Source of the DNA: CAWFLT01 sp963816795
GTDB taxonomy: Bacteria; Acidobacteriota; Vicinamibacteria; Vicinamibacterales; SCN-69-37
Length of the DNA stretch: 64,000 nucleotides
Assembly (NCBI GenBank): GCA_963816795.1
Contig: CAWFLT010000014.1
Location: 372,001-436,000, forward strand
Direction of reading: 5' to 3'
Position numbers and translations under genes: made by a program. Shown one piece after another: positions 18,010 through 27,207 of the stretch (positions within the stretch are counted from its first letter, which is position 1; every line of letters begins with the position of its first letter). The notes beneath the pieces were generated by a model, which was given only the letters and a program-made list of their open reading frames with translations, made no database searches and had not been told where the DNA came from.

Positions 18010-18777
18010 CTAGCGGGCGAAGCGGCGCCTCATCGTCAGCGCGAACCCCGTCACGAGGAACAGGACGCTCGCGAGCCCGAGGAACGGCAACGAGCTCGCG
18101 GTCTTTGGCAACGTCTTGGGAGCGGTACCCGCTGCCGCCGGCTGTGGTGGTGGTGGCTTGGTGCCGCTTGCCGCTGCGCCGCCGCCTGCCGCTGCGCCCC
18201 CGCCAGCCGCCGCTGCTCCAGCGCCCGCGCCCGACTTGGCCGCCGCGAGCGTGGCGTTCACTTCCTTTTCGGTCACGACTTTCGGCGGCTGCGACGTCAC
18301 GATGGTCGCACTCAGCTTATCGCCTTCACGGAGCTCCGACAGCTGCAGGGGCTTGCCGTCGCGGATGATCTTCACGCCCCGCTTGTCGATATCCCCCTGC
18401 GTAAAGTTCTTGAAGCCCTCGTCGGTTCGTACGAGGACGCTCGAACCAGTCCGCTGCACAACGGTGCCGCTCTTCACCTCGGTGACCGTCACCGGCGTGA
18501 CCGTTGTTTTCGTCGTGATGGTGGCCGTGCCCTTCATGCCCGGCTTCAACTCGCGCACGGACATCGGCTGTCCGTTGACGGTGAAGCGAAAGTCATCGGG
18601 CACTGTCAGCTCCCTCGTGCCTTCGGGCAGCCTGACGATCAGCTGATTGCCGTCCACTGCGAGAACTTCGAAGGTCTTGGTTTCCGACGTGGTCGTTGCC
18701 TGCTTCGCCTGCGGCGCGACCGCCGTCAAGCAGACCGCCGCCGCGGCCAGGACCAAGCGATTCATTGCACGTGTCAT
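18010..18777 (-). CDS. Secreted protein with LPKTA-type C-terminal sorting tail
   Basis: 255 residues with a signal peptide (residues 1-25, MNRLVLAAAAVCLTAVAPQA). A soluble beta-rich part (about 26-175) has repeated Val/Thr-rich stretches such as FEVLAVDGNQLIVRLPEGTR. A low-complexity Ala/Gly/Pro linker (about 180-220) follows. The end has LPKTA near 222-226, a hydrophobic helix (LPFLGLASVLFLVTGFALT) and RRRFAR. The tail has the tripartite layout of sortase substrates but in a lineage expected to be Gram-negative. I recognise no catalytic motif. A terminator follows. Confidence 0.75.
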   Translation of the reverse strand: MTRAMNRLVLAAAAVCLTAVAPQAKQATTTSETKTFEVLAVDGNQLIVRLPEGTRELTVPDDFRFTVNGQPMSVRELKPGMKGTATITTKTTVTPVTVTEVKSGTVVQRTGSSVLVRTDEGFKNFTQGDIDKRGVKIIRDGKPLQLSELREGDKLSATIVTSQPPKVVTEKEVNATLAAAKSGAGAGAAAAGGGAAAGGGAAASGTKPPPPQPAAAGTAPKTLPKTASSLPFLGLASVLFLVTGFALTMRRRFAR

Positions 18778-19133
18778 AAGACGTTCTCCATTTCTTAGGC
18801 TCTACCGGGACCGTTGACGAGGTGTGCGAACACCGGACGACTCGAGAGCCGCCAGCTTCTGCACAGGACACATGGGACACGTTCAGTGGACTGCGGCGAG
18901 GATGCCACCTGGCCCGTTACTGCAACCCGCGTACCGTGCGCGGAGAGCGCAGTGACGGCCAGATTCATTTGAGAATCCCCACGCGCCGCCGGTTTGCCCG
19001 CGATCCGTCGAGGTTCCTCCGACCTGACGGAGAACGTCCCGAATTACTGGGGAGGCACAGATTCTCGCAATGCCGCCCCCGAAGGTCAAGGGCCTTCGCG
19101 GGCGCCCCACGGAAGGGCTTGATGGCGGTTCGG
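18778..19133. other. Intergenic stretch, no gene seen
   Basis: About 355 bases between the LPKTA-protein start and the end of the glycoside hydrolase gene. Short open frames here do not look coding. It should hold the promoter of the LPKTA-protein gene, but no clear box is visible. Confidence 0.5.
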
Positions 19134-20625
19134 CTAAGGAGCGTCTTGGGAAACGGTGATGTCAAAGACGTGGTAGCCCCATGCCGGCATGTCCAGGAAG
19201 AGACCCCGTGCATCGAGGTCGTGCCGATCGCGATCGAAACCGGCCCCACCCATCAGATCTTCAAAGCGCAGCGGCCGATCCCCGGGATCCTGCGGCGGCA
19301 GGCGAACGTAACACTGGCTCTGGTTCGCGCTGTAGTTGACGGCAACGAGCCGGCGGTCGCCGTCCGTGCCCGTCCAGAGCCAGGCGACGAAACAGTCCGC
19401 CGTCCAGTTGCCCTCCCACGCGGGGGCACACTCGAGCAGCCGCCAGTCACCGTCGCGAACGGCCGGATGGCGGAGCACGGCGAGCAGGCGATCGTAGAAC
19501 TGTTGCCGCGCGGCGTCGGGGGGTTCGAGCGGCGCGCGGACAAGGTGCGGGGAAATGCGCTTCATGCGGCCGTCGAGCTGACCCTGGTGGAAGAACCGCA
19601 GCCCTGGCGACAAGTAGGTGACGACGGCCGCCGCGTCGTGCGGCCCCGGCGCGAAGGCGGCCGCCGCCCGTGGCTCGTCATGATTCTCCATGAAGCGCGC
19701 GAGCTTGCCCTGGTAGTCGAGACCGGCGTGGAAATGCTCCCGCACCGGTCGTGCGTGCCCCTCGCGTAATCGATCGTACAGCCGCTTGTCGTACGCGTAG
19801 TCGAACCCCTGCTGCTGCATGGTCCATTCGAGATCCCAATAGACTTCCGCCATGAAGAGGAAGTCCGGAACCCGCTCGCGCACGCGCCGGATCGCGTCAG
19901 GCCAGAAGAGCGGCGCACGGTGGCCCCACGTGCGTTCAAAGACATCCGGCAGCACCAGCATGGCCATGTCGCACCGCACGCCGTCGCATTGCCCCGCGAT
20001 CTTTACGAGTTCGGCGATCATGGCTTCCTGAGTGGCCGGATTGGCGTAATTGAGCTGGAGCGTGTCCGGCCAGCCCGAGAAAGTACGGGTCGCGTCCGTA
20101 CGCGAGCACCAGATCGCCTCGCGTCCGTGCGACGCGCGTGTAGTTCTGCGGTGCGTGTGTGAGGTCCTGCTCGGTGCCCTCGATGTAGTACTCAGGATGC
20201 TCGTTCACCCAGGGGTGATCCAGACCGGTGTGGTTGGGAACGAAGTCGAGGAGCAGCCGCAAGCCGCGCGTGCGGAGCCGTTCGCGAAGACGAGCGAGCG
20301 CCGCGTCTCCTCCCAGCAGGTCGGAAACGCTGTAGCCGGTGATCGCGAACCCGGAACCCGCGATGTCCTCCTCGCGGAGATCCGGCAGCGTCTCCTCGAA
20401 TTCCCTGCGCCACTCAGGGTTGGCACGGGAGACCCGCTGCCCTGCGGGACCGATCTGCCACACGCTCAGAAACCAGATCCAGTCGAAGCCCATCGTGGCC
20501 AGACGATCCAACCCGGCGTCTGGAATGTCGTCCAGGGTGGCGGGTCGCCCGAGCGCGCGGGACAACTCCGTCAACCAGACGCGTGTGTTGATCTGATAGA
20601 GCGAGGGACAGAGGGGAGCGCGCAT
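19134..20625 (-). CDS. GH13 alpha-amylase-family glycosidase, one frameshift
   Basis: About 497 residues after repair. The N-terminus (LCPSLYQINTRVWL) and FVPNHTGLDHPW are alpha-amylase (beta/alpha)8-barrel region I. The frame breaks near 20085 after YGRDPYF; the next frame continues GWPDTLQLNYANPATQEAM, then GVRCDMAML (Asp nucleophile), FLFMAEVYWD (Glu acid/base) and FMENHDEPRAA (transition-state Asp). So the catalytic triad is complete, but across two frames. No signal peptide is seen. It lies 34 bases past the GH63-like gene and is probably co-transcribed, suggesting joint handling of glucan or glucosides. Confidence 0.82.
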
Positions 20626-20659
20626 GTCAGTCCTCGCGGCTACGAGCCGCTGATCCGAG

Positions 20660-23410
20660 TCACGGGCGACGTCCACTCACCGGAGGTGCACCAGCTCCGA
20701 AGGCGGTCGCCTTGCCACCCGCGAGCAGCTTCTCCGCATCCAGCAGCCCGAACAGCTGGATGAACTTCGCCACCAGTCCGGTCCAGCCGGTCTGGTGACT
20801 CGCGCCGAGCCCGGCGCCGTTATCGCCGTGGAAGTACTCGTAGAACAGGATGTGGTCTCGCCAGTGGGGATCGGACTGGAACTTCTCGGCGCCACCGTAC
20901 ACGGGGCGGCGCCCGCTGCCGTCCTTCAGGAAGATTCGCGTCAGGCGATCGGAAAGCTCCCTGGCGACCTCGAACAGGTTCATCATCTTCCCGGATCCGG
21001 TCGGGCATTCGATCTTGAACGTGTCGCCGTAGTACAGGTAGTAGCTCAGCAGCGCCCTGACCAGCATGGCGTTGACCGGCAACCAGATCGGCCCCCGCCA
21101 GTTCGAGTTGCCGCCGAACATGCCGCTGTCCGATTCGGCCGCCAGGTAATCGACCCGGTGCTCCCGGCCGCCCGCGTGAAAGATGTACGGGTGGTGCGCG
21201 TGGAACCTGGACAGCGCGCGGATGCCGTAGGGGCTCAGGAACTCGTTCTCATCGAGCATCTTCGTCAGGATCCGGCGGAGCCGATCAGGAGTGACCAGGG
21301 CCAGCAGGGTGCGCCCGGCCACGCCGAAGTGATTCGGTCCAACCGGGTGCATCGTCGCTGACAGTTCGGGCATCCGGCGCAGCCGTTCCTGGATCGCGCT
21401 CACGGTCTTCGGGACGCGCTCCCGCTGCGCCTGCTCGATCACCGTGGTGGCGCACAGCGGCAACAGCCCGACCATTGACCGCACCTTGAGGCGTGTGGCG
21501 CTCCCGTCAGGCAGCCTCAGCAGGTCGTAGTAGAAGCCATCCTCGTCGTCCCACATGCCCTCCCACCCGGTTCGGTTGATCCCGGCCGCGATGTAGTAGA
21601 AGTGCTCGACGAACTTGAAGACCATCTCCTCGTAGATCGGGTCGTGCGTGGCGAGCTCGATGGCGAGCTCCAGCATGTTCTGGCTGAAGAGGGCCATCCA
21701 GGCCGTGCCGTCCGCCTGTTCGAGGTAACCGCCGGTGGGCAACGCGGCGCTGCGATCGAAGACGCCGATATTGTCGAGGCCGAGGAAGCCGCCCTCGAAC
21801 ACGTTCTTGCCGAAGCGGTCCTTGCGGTTGACCCACCAGGTGAAGTTCAACGCGAGCTTGTTGAACGTGGCGCGGAGGAAGTCCACGTCCACCGTGCCGT
21901 GCAGCGCCTGCTCCGTGCGATGAAGGAAGAGCGTCGCAAAGGCATGGACCGGCGGGTTCACGTCGCTGAAGTTCCACTCGTAGGCGGGTATCTGGCCGTT
22001 CGGGTGCAGATAGTGCCCGCGGAGCATCAGTTCCATCTGCTCCTTGGCGAAGTCGGGATCCACGATCGAGAGCGGGAGCGTGTGGAACGCGAGATCCCAG
22101 GCCGCGTACCAGGGGTACTCCCACTTGTCGGGCATCGAGATGATGTCCCGGTTCAGCATGTGGTACCAGTCCGAGTTGCGGGCATTCCGATAGCCGTGAT
22201 GGAGAGGATTTGAGTGGTGCTCGTCCAGCCAGTTGTCACCATCGAAGAAGAAGAACTGCTTGCTCCAGAGCATGCCGGCAAGGGCTTGACGCATCACGTT
22301 GGCCGCGTCTTCACTCACCGCCGGCGGCGTGACCGATTTGTAGAACTCATCGGCTTCACGGAGCCGGCTCGCGAAGATATCGTCAAAGGACTTCCCGAAC
22401 GGTTGGCCCTTGTGGTCCGGCACACCGTTGGAAAGCCGCAGACGAATCACCGTGGTCTGCCCGGCGCCGATTGTGGCCTGGTAGTGCGCCGCGACCTTGG
22501 TGCCTTCGCGATCGGGATTCACGAGGTCGTCCCGGCCGTGCACCACACAATCGTTGATGCCGTCCTTGACGTAGCGGCTCTCGTTACTGGTCCCGGACCC
22601 GGGAAACAGCCGTTCGTGGTTGGTTTCGTTTTCGGTGAAGAGCAGCGGCACATCGCCGTCGCATGCGAGGCGGAAGGCCCCCAGCAGAGAGTGCGCTGCC
22701 GCGGCTGCGGCCGTGCCTCGCGGTGCTTCGACCTGCTTGATGTGCGGCTTCTGGGGAGCCCGGTTCGATGGAGCAATCCACTTGGACCAGTCGTTGCGGA
22801 ACCACAGCGTCGGCAGGAGATGCAAGTCAGCCGCGTCGGGTCCCCGGTTGACCGCCGTGATGCGCACGAGGATGTCTTCCGGGCCGCCCTTCGCGTACTC
22901 CACGAACACGTCGAAGTACCGGTCGTCATGGAACACGCCGGTGTCGAGCAGCTCGTACTCCATCTCGTGACGGCTGCGCCGGCGGTTCGTCTCCACCAGA
23001 TCGGCATAGGGATAGGCCGCCTGCGGATACTTGTAGAGGTACTTCATGTACGAATGCGTCGGCGTGCTATCGAGGTAGAAGTAGTACTCCTTCACGTCCT
23101 CGCCATGGTTGCCTTCGCTGTTCGTCAACCCGAAGAGCCGCTCCTTGAGAATCGGGTCCTTGCCGTTCCAAAGGGCCAGGCCGAAGCAGAGGTACTGCTG
23201 GTCATCGGATATGCCGGCGATGCCGTCTTCGCCCCAACGATAGGCACGTGACCGAGAATGGTCGTGCGTGAAGAAGTTCCAGGCGTCGCCGTTCTCGCTG
23301 TAGTCCTCGCGGACCGTGCCCCACTGCCGTTCACTGAGATACGGTCCCCACTTCTTCCAGGGAGTCTTCGGCTGGCGGGCTTCGTCCAGCCGCATCTGTT
23401 CAGCGGTCAT
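20660..23410 (-). CDS. MGH1/GH63-like glucosidase
   Basis: 916 residues resembling the bacterial family related to mannosyl-oligosaccharide glucosidase (GH63 C-terminal (alpha/alpha)6 barrel). Visible stretches: WGPYLSERQWGTVREDYSEN at the N-terminus, HGYRNARNSDWYHMLNRDI, WEYPWYAAWDLAFHTLPL, NGQIPAYEWNFSDVNPP, GWEGMWDDEDGFYYD and NSNWRGPIWLPVNAML. Aromatic and acidic residues in these barrel helices include the likely catalytic acids. The start is MTAEQMRLDE; upstream sequence has no family match. Cytoplasmic by sequence. Operon with the GH13 gene. Confidence 0.88.
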   Translation of the reverse strand: MTAEQMRLDEARQPKTPWKKWGPYLSERQWGTVREDYSENGDAWNFFTHDHSRSRAYRWGEDGIAGISDDQQYLCFGLALWNGKDPILKERLFGLTNSEGNHGEDVKEYYFYLDSTPTHSYMKYLYKYPQAAYPYADLVETNRRRSRHEMEYELLDTGVFHDDRYFDVFVEYAKGGPEDILVRITAVNRGPDAADLHLLPTLWFRNDWSKWIAPSNRAPQKPHIKQVEAPRGTAAAAAAHSLLGAFRLACDGDVPLLFTENETNHERLFPGSGTSNESRYVKDGINDCVVHGRDDLVNPDREGTKVAAHYQATIGAGQTTVIRLRLSNGVPDHKGQPFGKSFDDIFASRLREADEFYKSVTPPAVSEDAANVMRQALAGMLWSKQFFFFDGDNWLDEHHSNPLHHGYRNARNSDWYHMLNRDIISMPDKWEYPWYAAWDLAFHTLPLSIVDPDFAKEQMELMLRGHYLHPNGQIPAYEWNFSDVNPPVHAFATLFLHRTEQALHGTVDVDFLRATFNKLALNFTWWVNRKDRFGKNVFEGGFLGLDNIGVFDRSAALPTGGYLEQADGTAWMALFSQNMLELAIELATHDPIYEEMVFKFVEHFYYIAAGINRTGWEGMWDDEDGFYYDLLRLPDGSATRLKVRSMVGLLPLCATTVIEQAQRERVPKTVSAIQERLRRMPELSATMHPVGPNHFGVAGRTLLALVTPDRLRRILTKMLDENEFLSPYGIRALSRFHAHHPYIFHAGGREHRVDYLAAESDSGMFGGNSNWRGPIWLPVNAMLVRALLSYYLYYGDTFKIECPTGSGKMMNLFEVARELSDRLTRIFLKDGSGRRPVYGGAEKFQSDPHWRDHILFYEYFHGDNGAGLGASHQTGWTGLVAKFIQLFGLLDAEKLLAGGKATAFGAGAPPVSGRRP

Positions 23411-23615
23411 TGAGTCCCTCTCGCCATGCGCAGTCGGCTGGGTTGTCGTAGCAAGGCCCGTACCGCGTCGCAACGCCATGGAATTCTACTGCCGTTCGGA
23501 GCAACGCACCGCCGACCCACGAAATCGCGTGGTGGGTGACCAAACGACTTACCCAATGAACTTTTCCGCAGCCAGCGCCGTCCTTTCCTATGCCAATCTA
23601 CAAGAACGAGGTGGC

Positions 23616-23945
23616 GTGAGCGATCAGACCGACGTCCTGCAAGGCACCCTGGATCTCTTGATCATGAGGACGATTGCCCTCGAGCCGGCGCACGGGTGGG
23701 CGATCGCGCAGCGCATTCAGCAGGTTTCCGGCGACTTGCTGCGCGTTCAGCAGGGCTCGCTCTACCCCGCGCTGCACCGGCTCGAGCACCAGGGCTGGAT
23801 CACCGCCGACTGGGGCGCGTCGGAGAACAATCGTCGCGCCCGCTTCTACTCACTGACGAAAGCCGGTCGCAAGCAGCTCGCCGTCGAAGTCTCGAAGTGG
23901 GAGCGCCTGTCAACCGGCGTCAATCTCGTGCTGCACAGGACCTGA
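23616..23945 (+). CDS. PadR-family transcriptional regulator
   Basis: 109 residues, GTG start with GAGGTGG just upstream. Winged helix as in the other PadR of this window: TLDLLIMRTIALEPAHGWAI, QQGSLYPALHRLEHQGWI, NRRARFYSLTKAGRKQL. The stop is 2 bases before the ADOP permease start, so it is an operon and a probable local repressor. I do not see the palindrome found in front of the other PadR gene. Confidence 0.92.
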   Translation: MSDQTDVLQGTLDLLIMRTIALEPAHGWAIAQRIQQVSGDLLRVQQGSLYPALHRLEHQGWITADWGASENNRRARFYSLTKAGRKQLAVEVSKWERLSTGVNLVLHRT

Positions 23946-23947
23946 CC

Positions 23948-26605
23948 GTGCGCCTCTGGACCATCCTGCGAACCCGGCTCCGATCCCTGTTCTTCCGCGC
24001 TCGCCGTGAATCAGATCTGACCGAGGAATTGCAGCTCCATCTCGAACGCGAAACTGAGCGGCTGAAGGCGACCGGCCTGTCTCCTGACGCAGCGCGCCTC
24101 CACGCGCTCCGAACGTTCGGGGGCGTCGAGCAAATCAGGGAGGAGTGTCGCGACGCGCGGGGGACCGCGCTCATCGAGAACACGGTGCGCGACATCCTCT
24201 ACGCGTTCCGGACCTTTCAGCGCGCTCCCCTGGTGGCCGTGACCATCGTCTCGACCGTGGCGCTTGGGCTGGGCCTGGTCACCGTGGCGTTCACGATGCT
24301 GAACACGTTCGTCTTTCGAGTCGATGCGGTGCCAGACGTGCATGAGATGTTCGCGGTGGAGCGGCCGCGAACCGCCGACGGCGAGCGCGTGCGTTTCACC
24401 CGCACGCAATTCGACGCCCTCCGTCGAGAAACGAGCGTCTTCACCGGCGTCTACGCGCAGATCTCTGACATCGACAGCCGCGTCGACGGCCGCCTGATAT
24501 TTGGCACGCTGGTGACGGGCAATTTCTTCCAGGTGGTCGGCGTCGCCGCCGCGATCGGACGCGCGCTGATTCCTGCTGACGACGAGCCAGGGGCTGGACA
24601 ACCGGTGATGGTCCTCAGCCACCGCGGATGGGATCGGCTGTTTGCCCGCGACCCGGCAATTCTCGGACGCCGCCTCCTGATTAACGGGGTCACGTTCGAG
24701 ATTGCTGGTGTGATGCCCGAGGGATTTCGCGGGCTGGCGGTGGCTGCCGACGACTATTGGGCGCCGCTCTCGACGCTCGGCGGCGTTCGTCCCTTCCATC
24801 GGGGTCGCGAAGCGGATGTCGACGTCGACATCATCGGACGCTTGAAGCCGGGCCTGTCGCGCGAGGCGGCAACGGCGGGACTCGCCGTCTGGAACGCCAG
24901 CCGGCCGGACGCCACTACGATCGAGCGCAGTCCGGCGGGCCTCACGCTCGTCCCGAGGGACGGCACCGTTCCGCAGCCGCTTGAAGCCCTGGCCGTGGTC
25001 GCGCCGCTCTTCTTTGCGTTCGGCCTCATCCTGCTGATTGGCTGTGCCAACGTCACGAATCTGCTGCTCGCCAGAGCCGTGGCGCGGCAGCGCGAGATTG
25101 GCATCCGGCTGTCGCTCGGCGCCACCAGACGCCGCATCGTCCGTCAACTGTTGACGGAGAGCCTGCTGCTCGCGCTGGCGGCCGCCGCGGCCGGTTATGC
25201 GATTTCGCGCCTGACGCTCGAAGCGATCGTCCAGGCCGTGATGAGCAGTCTGGCCCCTGACCTGGGCGACATCCGGCTGTCGGTTCCCGATGCTGACTGG
25301 CGCGTGGTGCTGTTTCTCCTCGTCGGTGCCGGCGTCTCGACCATCGTGTTCGCGCTCGCCCCGGCGCTGCAAGCCACGCGGATCGAACCGATCAGAACAA
25401 TTCGCGGCGAGGTCGTCAGGGACGCGCGGCCAGGCCGGGCGCGGCAGATCCTGATCGGCGCACAGGTCAGTGCGTCCGCGTTGCTGCTGATCGCGGCGGC
25501 GGTGTTCTTGAGGAGTACGTTTGCCGCCGCCACGTTCGATCCTGGCATGCGGGCCGCCGACACCATCGTCGTGCAGATCGTCAACGAGCCGACGCGCGAC
25601 GCGATCGTGCGCGCAGTCACCGCCGAACCGTCTGTCGCCGCCGTGGCGGCGTCGTGGCCTGACGCGGTGGGCGTCGCCCCTCGACCGGCGTTCGCGGACA
25701 CCGGTCGCACAAACGCCGCAGTCGCCTACAAGTTCGTCTCGCCGGCGTATTTCAGCGTGCTCGACATCGCCGTCGTGCGGGGGCGCGTCTTCGCGGCGGC
25801 TGAGCGCTCGCCGACTGCCGCGGTGGCGCTGGTGTCCGAAACGGCCGCGCGCGCGCTGTGGCCGACCGCCGAAGCGGTGGGTCAGGCCGTACGCCTCGAT
25901 CCAACTCCCGCACCCCAGACCCAACAAGCAGAAGCGCATCCGCTCGAGTCACGCACGTACACCGTCGTCGGAGTCGTCCGAGACGTCGCCGGATTCCGGA
26001 TCGCCCCATTGAATACGGCGGTCGTCTATTTGCCGGCGCATCCGACGACGCCCAGCACGTCGCTGATCGCACGCGTCCACGGCGATCCCGAACTGGCCCG
26101 GCAGGCGCTCCTGAATCGATTGACCACGATCGATCCCGACATGGCGCGTCAGGTGATCACCATGCGCACCCTGTCGAGGATGGAGACCTACTTCCTGCAG
26201 ATCGCGTTCTGGTTGACGGTCGTCCTCGGCGCCCTGGCGCTGGCACTGACGCTCTCCGGGCTATTCAGCGTGCTGTCCTACCTCGTCGAACAGCGCCGCC
26301 GGGAAATCGGCGTGCGGATGGCGCTCGGCGCGACCACGCGGGATGTCACGCGGTTGGTGCTATCGCAGTCGATCCGACCCGTCGGCTTCGGCCTCTTCAT
26401 CGGCGGCGGGACTGCTGCCGGAGTGGCGATGTTGCTGCTCTCGACACCGGCGGCCGCCTCGATTGGCCAGATCGTTCACGTGCTCGATCCGGTTGCCTAC
26501 GCCGGAAGCCTGCTGATCATCGTCGCGGCGTGCCTGGTGGCCGCCTCAATTCCGGCCACGCGCGCTGCGCGACTCGACCCGACGCAGGCACTGCGCGAGG
26601 AATAG
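23948..26605 (+). CDS. ADOP/MacB-type ABC permease (intact copy)
   Basis: 885 residues in one frame, the only undamaged ADOP gene here. The N-terminal cytoplasmic domain (RARRESDLTEELQLHLERE, HALRTFGGVEQIREECRDAR) is followed by a first helix (VTIVSTVALGLGLVTVAFTM), a MacB periplasmic domain, FtsX helices (LFFAFGLILLIGCANVTNLL and REIGIRLSLGATRRRIVRQL), a second periplasmic domain, and a final FtsX block with REIGVRMALGATTRDVTRLV. The GTG start is set by the family N-terminus. Likely inner-membrane permease; no ATPase is encoded next to it and its substrate is unknown. Confidence 0.92.
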   Translation: MRLWTILRTRLRSLFFRARRESDLTEELQLHLERETERLKATGLSPDAARLHALRTFGGVEQIREECRDARGTALIENTVRDILYAFRTFQRAPLVAVTIVSTVALGLGLVTVAFTMLNTFVFRVDAVPDVHEMFAVERPRTADGERVRFTRTQFDALRRETSVFTGVYAQISDIDSRVDGRLIFGTLVTGNFFQVVGVAAAIGRALIPADDEPGAGQPVMVLSHRGWDRLFARDPAILGRRLLINGVTFEIAGVMPEGFRGLAVAADDYWAPLSTLGGVRPFHRGREADVDVDIIGRLKPGLSREAATAGLAVWNASRPDATTIERSPAGLTLVPRDGTVPQPLEALAVVAPLFFAFGLILLIGCANVTNLLLARAVARQREIGIRLSLGATRRRIVRQLLTESLLLALAAAAAGYAISRLTLEAIVQAVMSSLAPDLGDIRLSVPDADWRVVLFLLVGAGVSTIVFALAPALQATRIEPIRTIRGEVVRDARPGRARQILIGAQVSASALLLIAAAVFLRSTFAAATFDPGMRAADTIVVQIVNEPTRDAIVRAVTAEPSVAAVAASWPDAVGVAPRPAFADTGRTNAAVAYKFVSPAYFSVLDIAVVRGRVFAAAERSPTAAVALVSETAARALWPTAEAVGQAVRLDPTPAPQTQQAEAHPLESRTYTVVGVVRDVAGFRIAPLNTAVVYLPAHPTTPSTSLIARVHGDPELARQALLNRLTTIDPDMARQVITMRTLSRMETYFLQIAFWLTVVLGALALALTLSGLFSVLSYLVEQRRREIGVRMALGATTRDVTRLVLSQSIRPVGFGLFIGGGTAAGVAMLLLSTPAAASIGQIVHVLDPVAYAGSLLIIVAACLVAASIPATRAARLDPTQALREE

Positions 26606-26688
26606 GCGGTCACGCTCGACGCGTATCGCTGCCTTATGGTATCCTCATTTTAAGTGTATCGTATGCAGATCTACGGAGGATGACCCTT

Positions 26689-26910
26689 GTGAGTGCCCCA
26701 ACGCCAACCAAACGGCTCAACATCAATCTCCCTGTAGAGACCTATGAGGCGCTGCAGACACTCGCGTTGGATTCTGGCCAGTCAATGACACAGGTCGTGA
26801 GAAGCGGCCTCGGGCTCGCCAAGCTGGCGCGGGAGGAAGGCAAGAACGATCGCAGCCTCGCGATCGTCGATCGCGATGGAAAAGTCGTGAAGGAGATCGT
26901 CGTTCTCTGA
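26689..26910 (+). CDS. Small ribbon-helix-helix protein
   Basis: 73 residues. KRLNINLPVETYEALQTLA then SGQSMTQVVRSGLGLAKLA reads as a ribbon-helix-helix DNA-binding domain of CopG/Arc type. The tail SLAIVDRDGKVVKEIVVL is a short beta hairpin found in some orphan RHH proteins. The GTG at 26689 is preferred over the ATG at 26680 because GGAGG at 26675-26679 is too close to the ATG but well spaced for the GTG. No toxin gene follows, so it is not a complete toxin-antitoxin pair. Confidence 0.75.
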   Translation: MSAPTPTKRLNINLPVETYEALQTLALDSGQSMTQVVRSGLGLAKLAREEGKNDRSLAIVDRDGKVVKEIVVL

Positions 26911-26939
26911 CGTCACGGAGAGAGTTGAGGACCATCGTT

Positions 26940-27203
26940 ATGCCCAGAAAACTTTATGTTGGAAACCTGCCCTTGACAGCCACCGACGAAGACCTCCAGA
27001 CCCTCTTTTCGAAAGCTGGTGCGGTCGAATCGGTCACCATCGTCAAGAGCCAGGACACGGGGAACTCAAAAGGTTTCGCGTTTGTGGAGATGGCAGATGA
27101 GTCGGCGGCCCAGAGCGCGATCGAAGCCTTCAATATGAAGCCGCTCGCCGGACGCTTCTTGAATGTCAACGCCGTGCGCTCCGTGGAGTGGGAGAAGTCG
27201 TAG
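26940..27203 (+). CDS. RRM-type RNA-binding protein
   Basis: 87 residues, a single RNA recognition motif. RNP2 is KLYVGNLPL and RNP1 is GFAFVEM, with the aromatic residues that stack on RNA. EDLQTLFSKAGAVESVTIV and ALAGRF-like segments complete the beta-alpha-beta pattern. Short single-RRM proteins of this sort occur widely in bacteria and bind RNA with unknown or cold-related roles. GTTGAGGA upstream is a plausible ribosome site. Confidence 0.93.
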   Translation: MPRKLYVGNLPLTATDEDLQTLFSKAGAVESVTIVKSQDTGNSKGFAFVEMADESAAQSAIEAFNMKPLAGRFLNVNAVRSVEWEKS

Positions 27204-27207
27204 CCGA

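Noticed and set aside
18883..19110. Small gene in the gap between the LPKTA protein and the GH13 gene
   Set aside because: No ribosome site, unusual residue mix and no recognisable domain.
24011..25939. 642-residue open frame opposite the intact ADOP gene
   Set aside because: Antisense shadow; no recognisable motif and the sense strand is fully explained.
25858..26910. 350-residue protein covering the end of the ADOP gene and the RHH gene
   Set aside because: The upstream part is an out-of-frame reading of the ADOP gene; only the last 73 residues after a good ribosome site look coding.
26689..27203. RHH protein plus RRM protein as a toxin-antitoxin pair
   Set aside because: The RRM protein has all RNA-binding residues of an ordinary RRM family and no toxin features.
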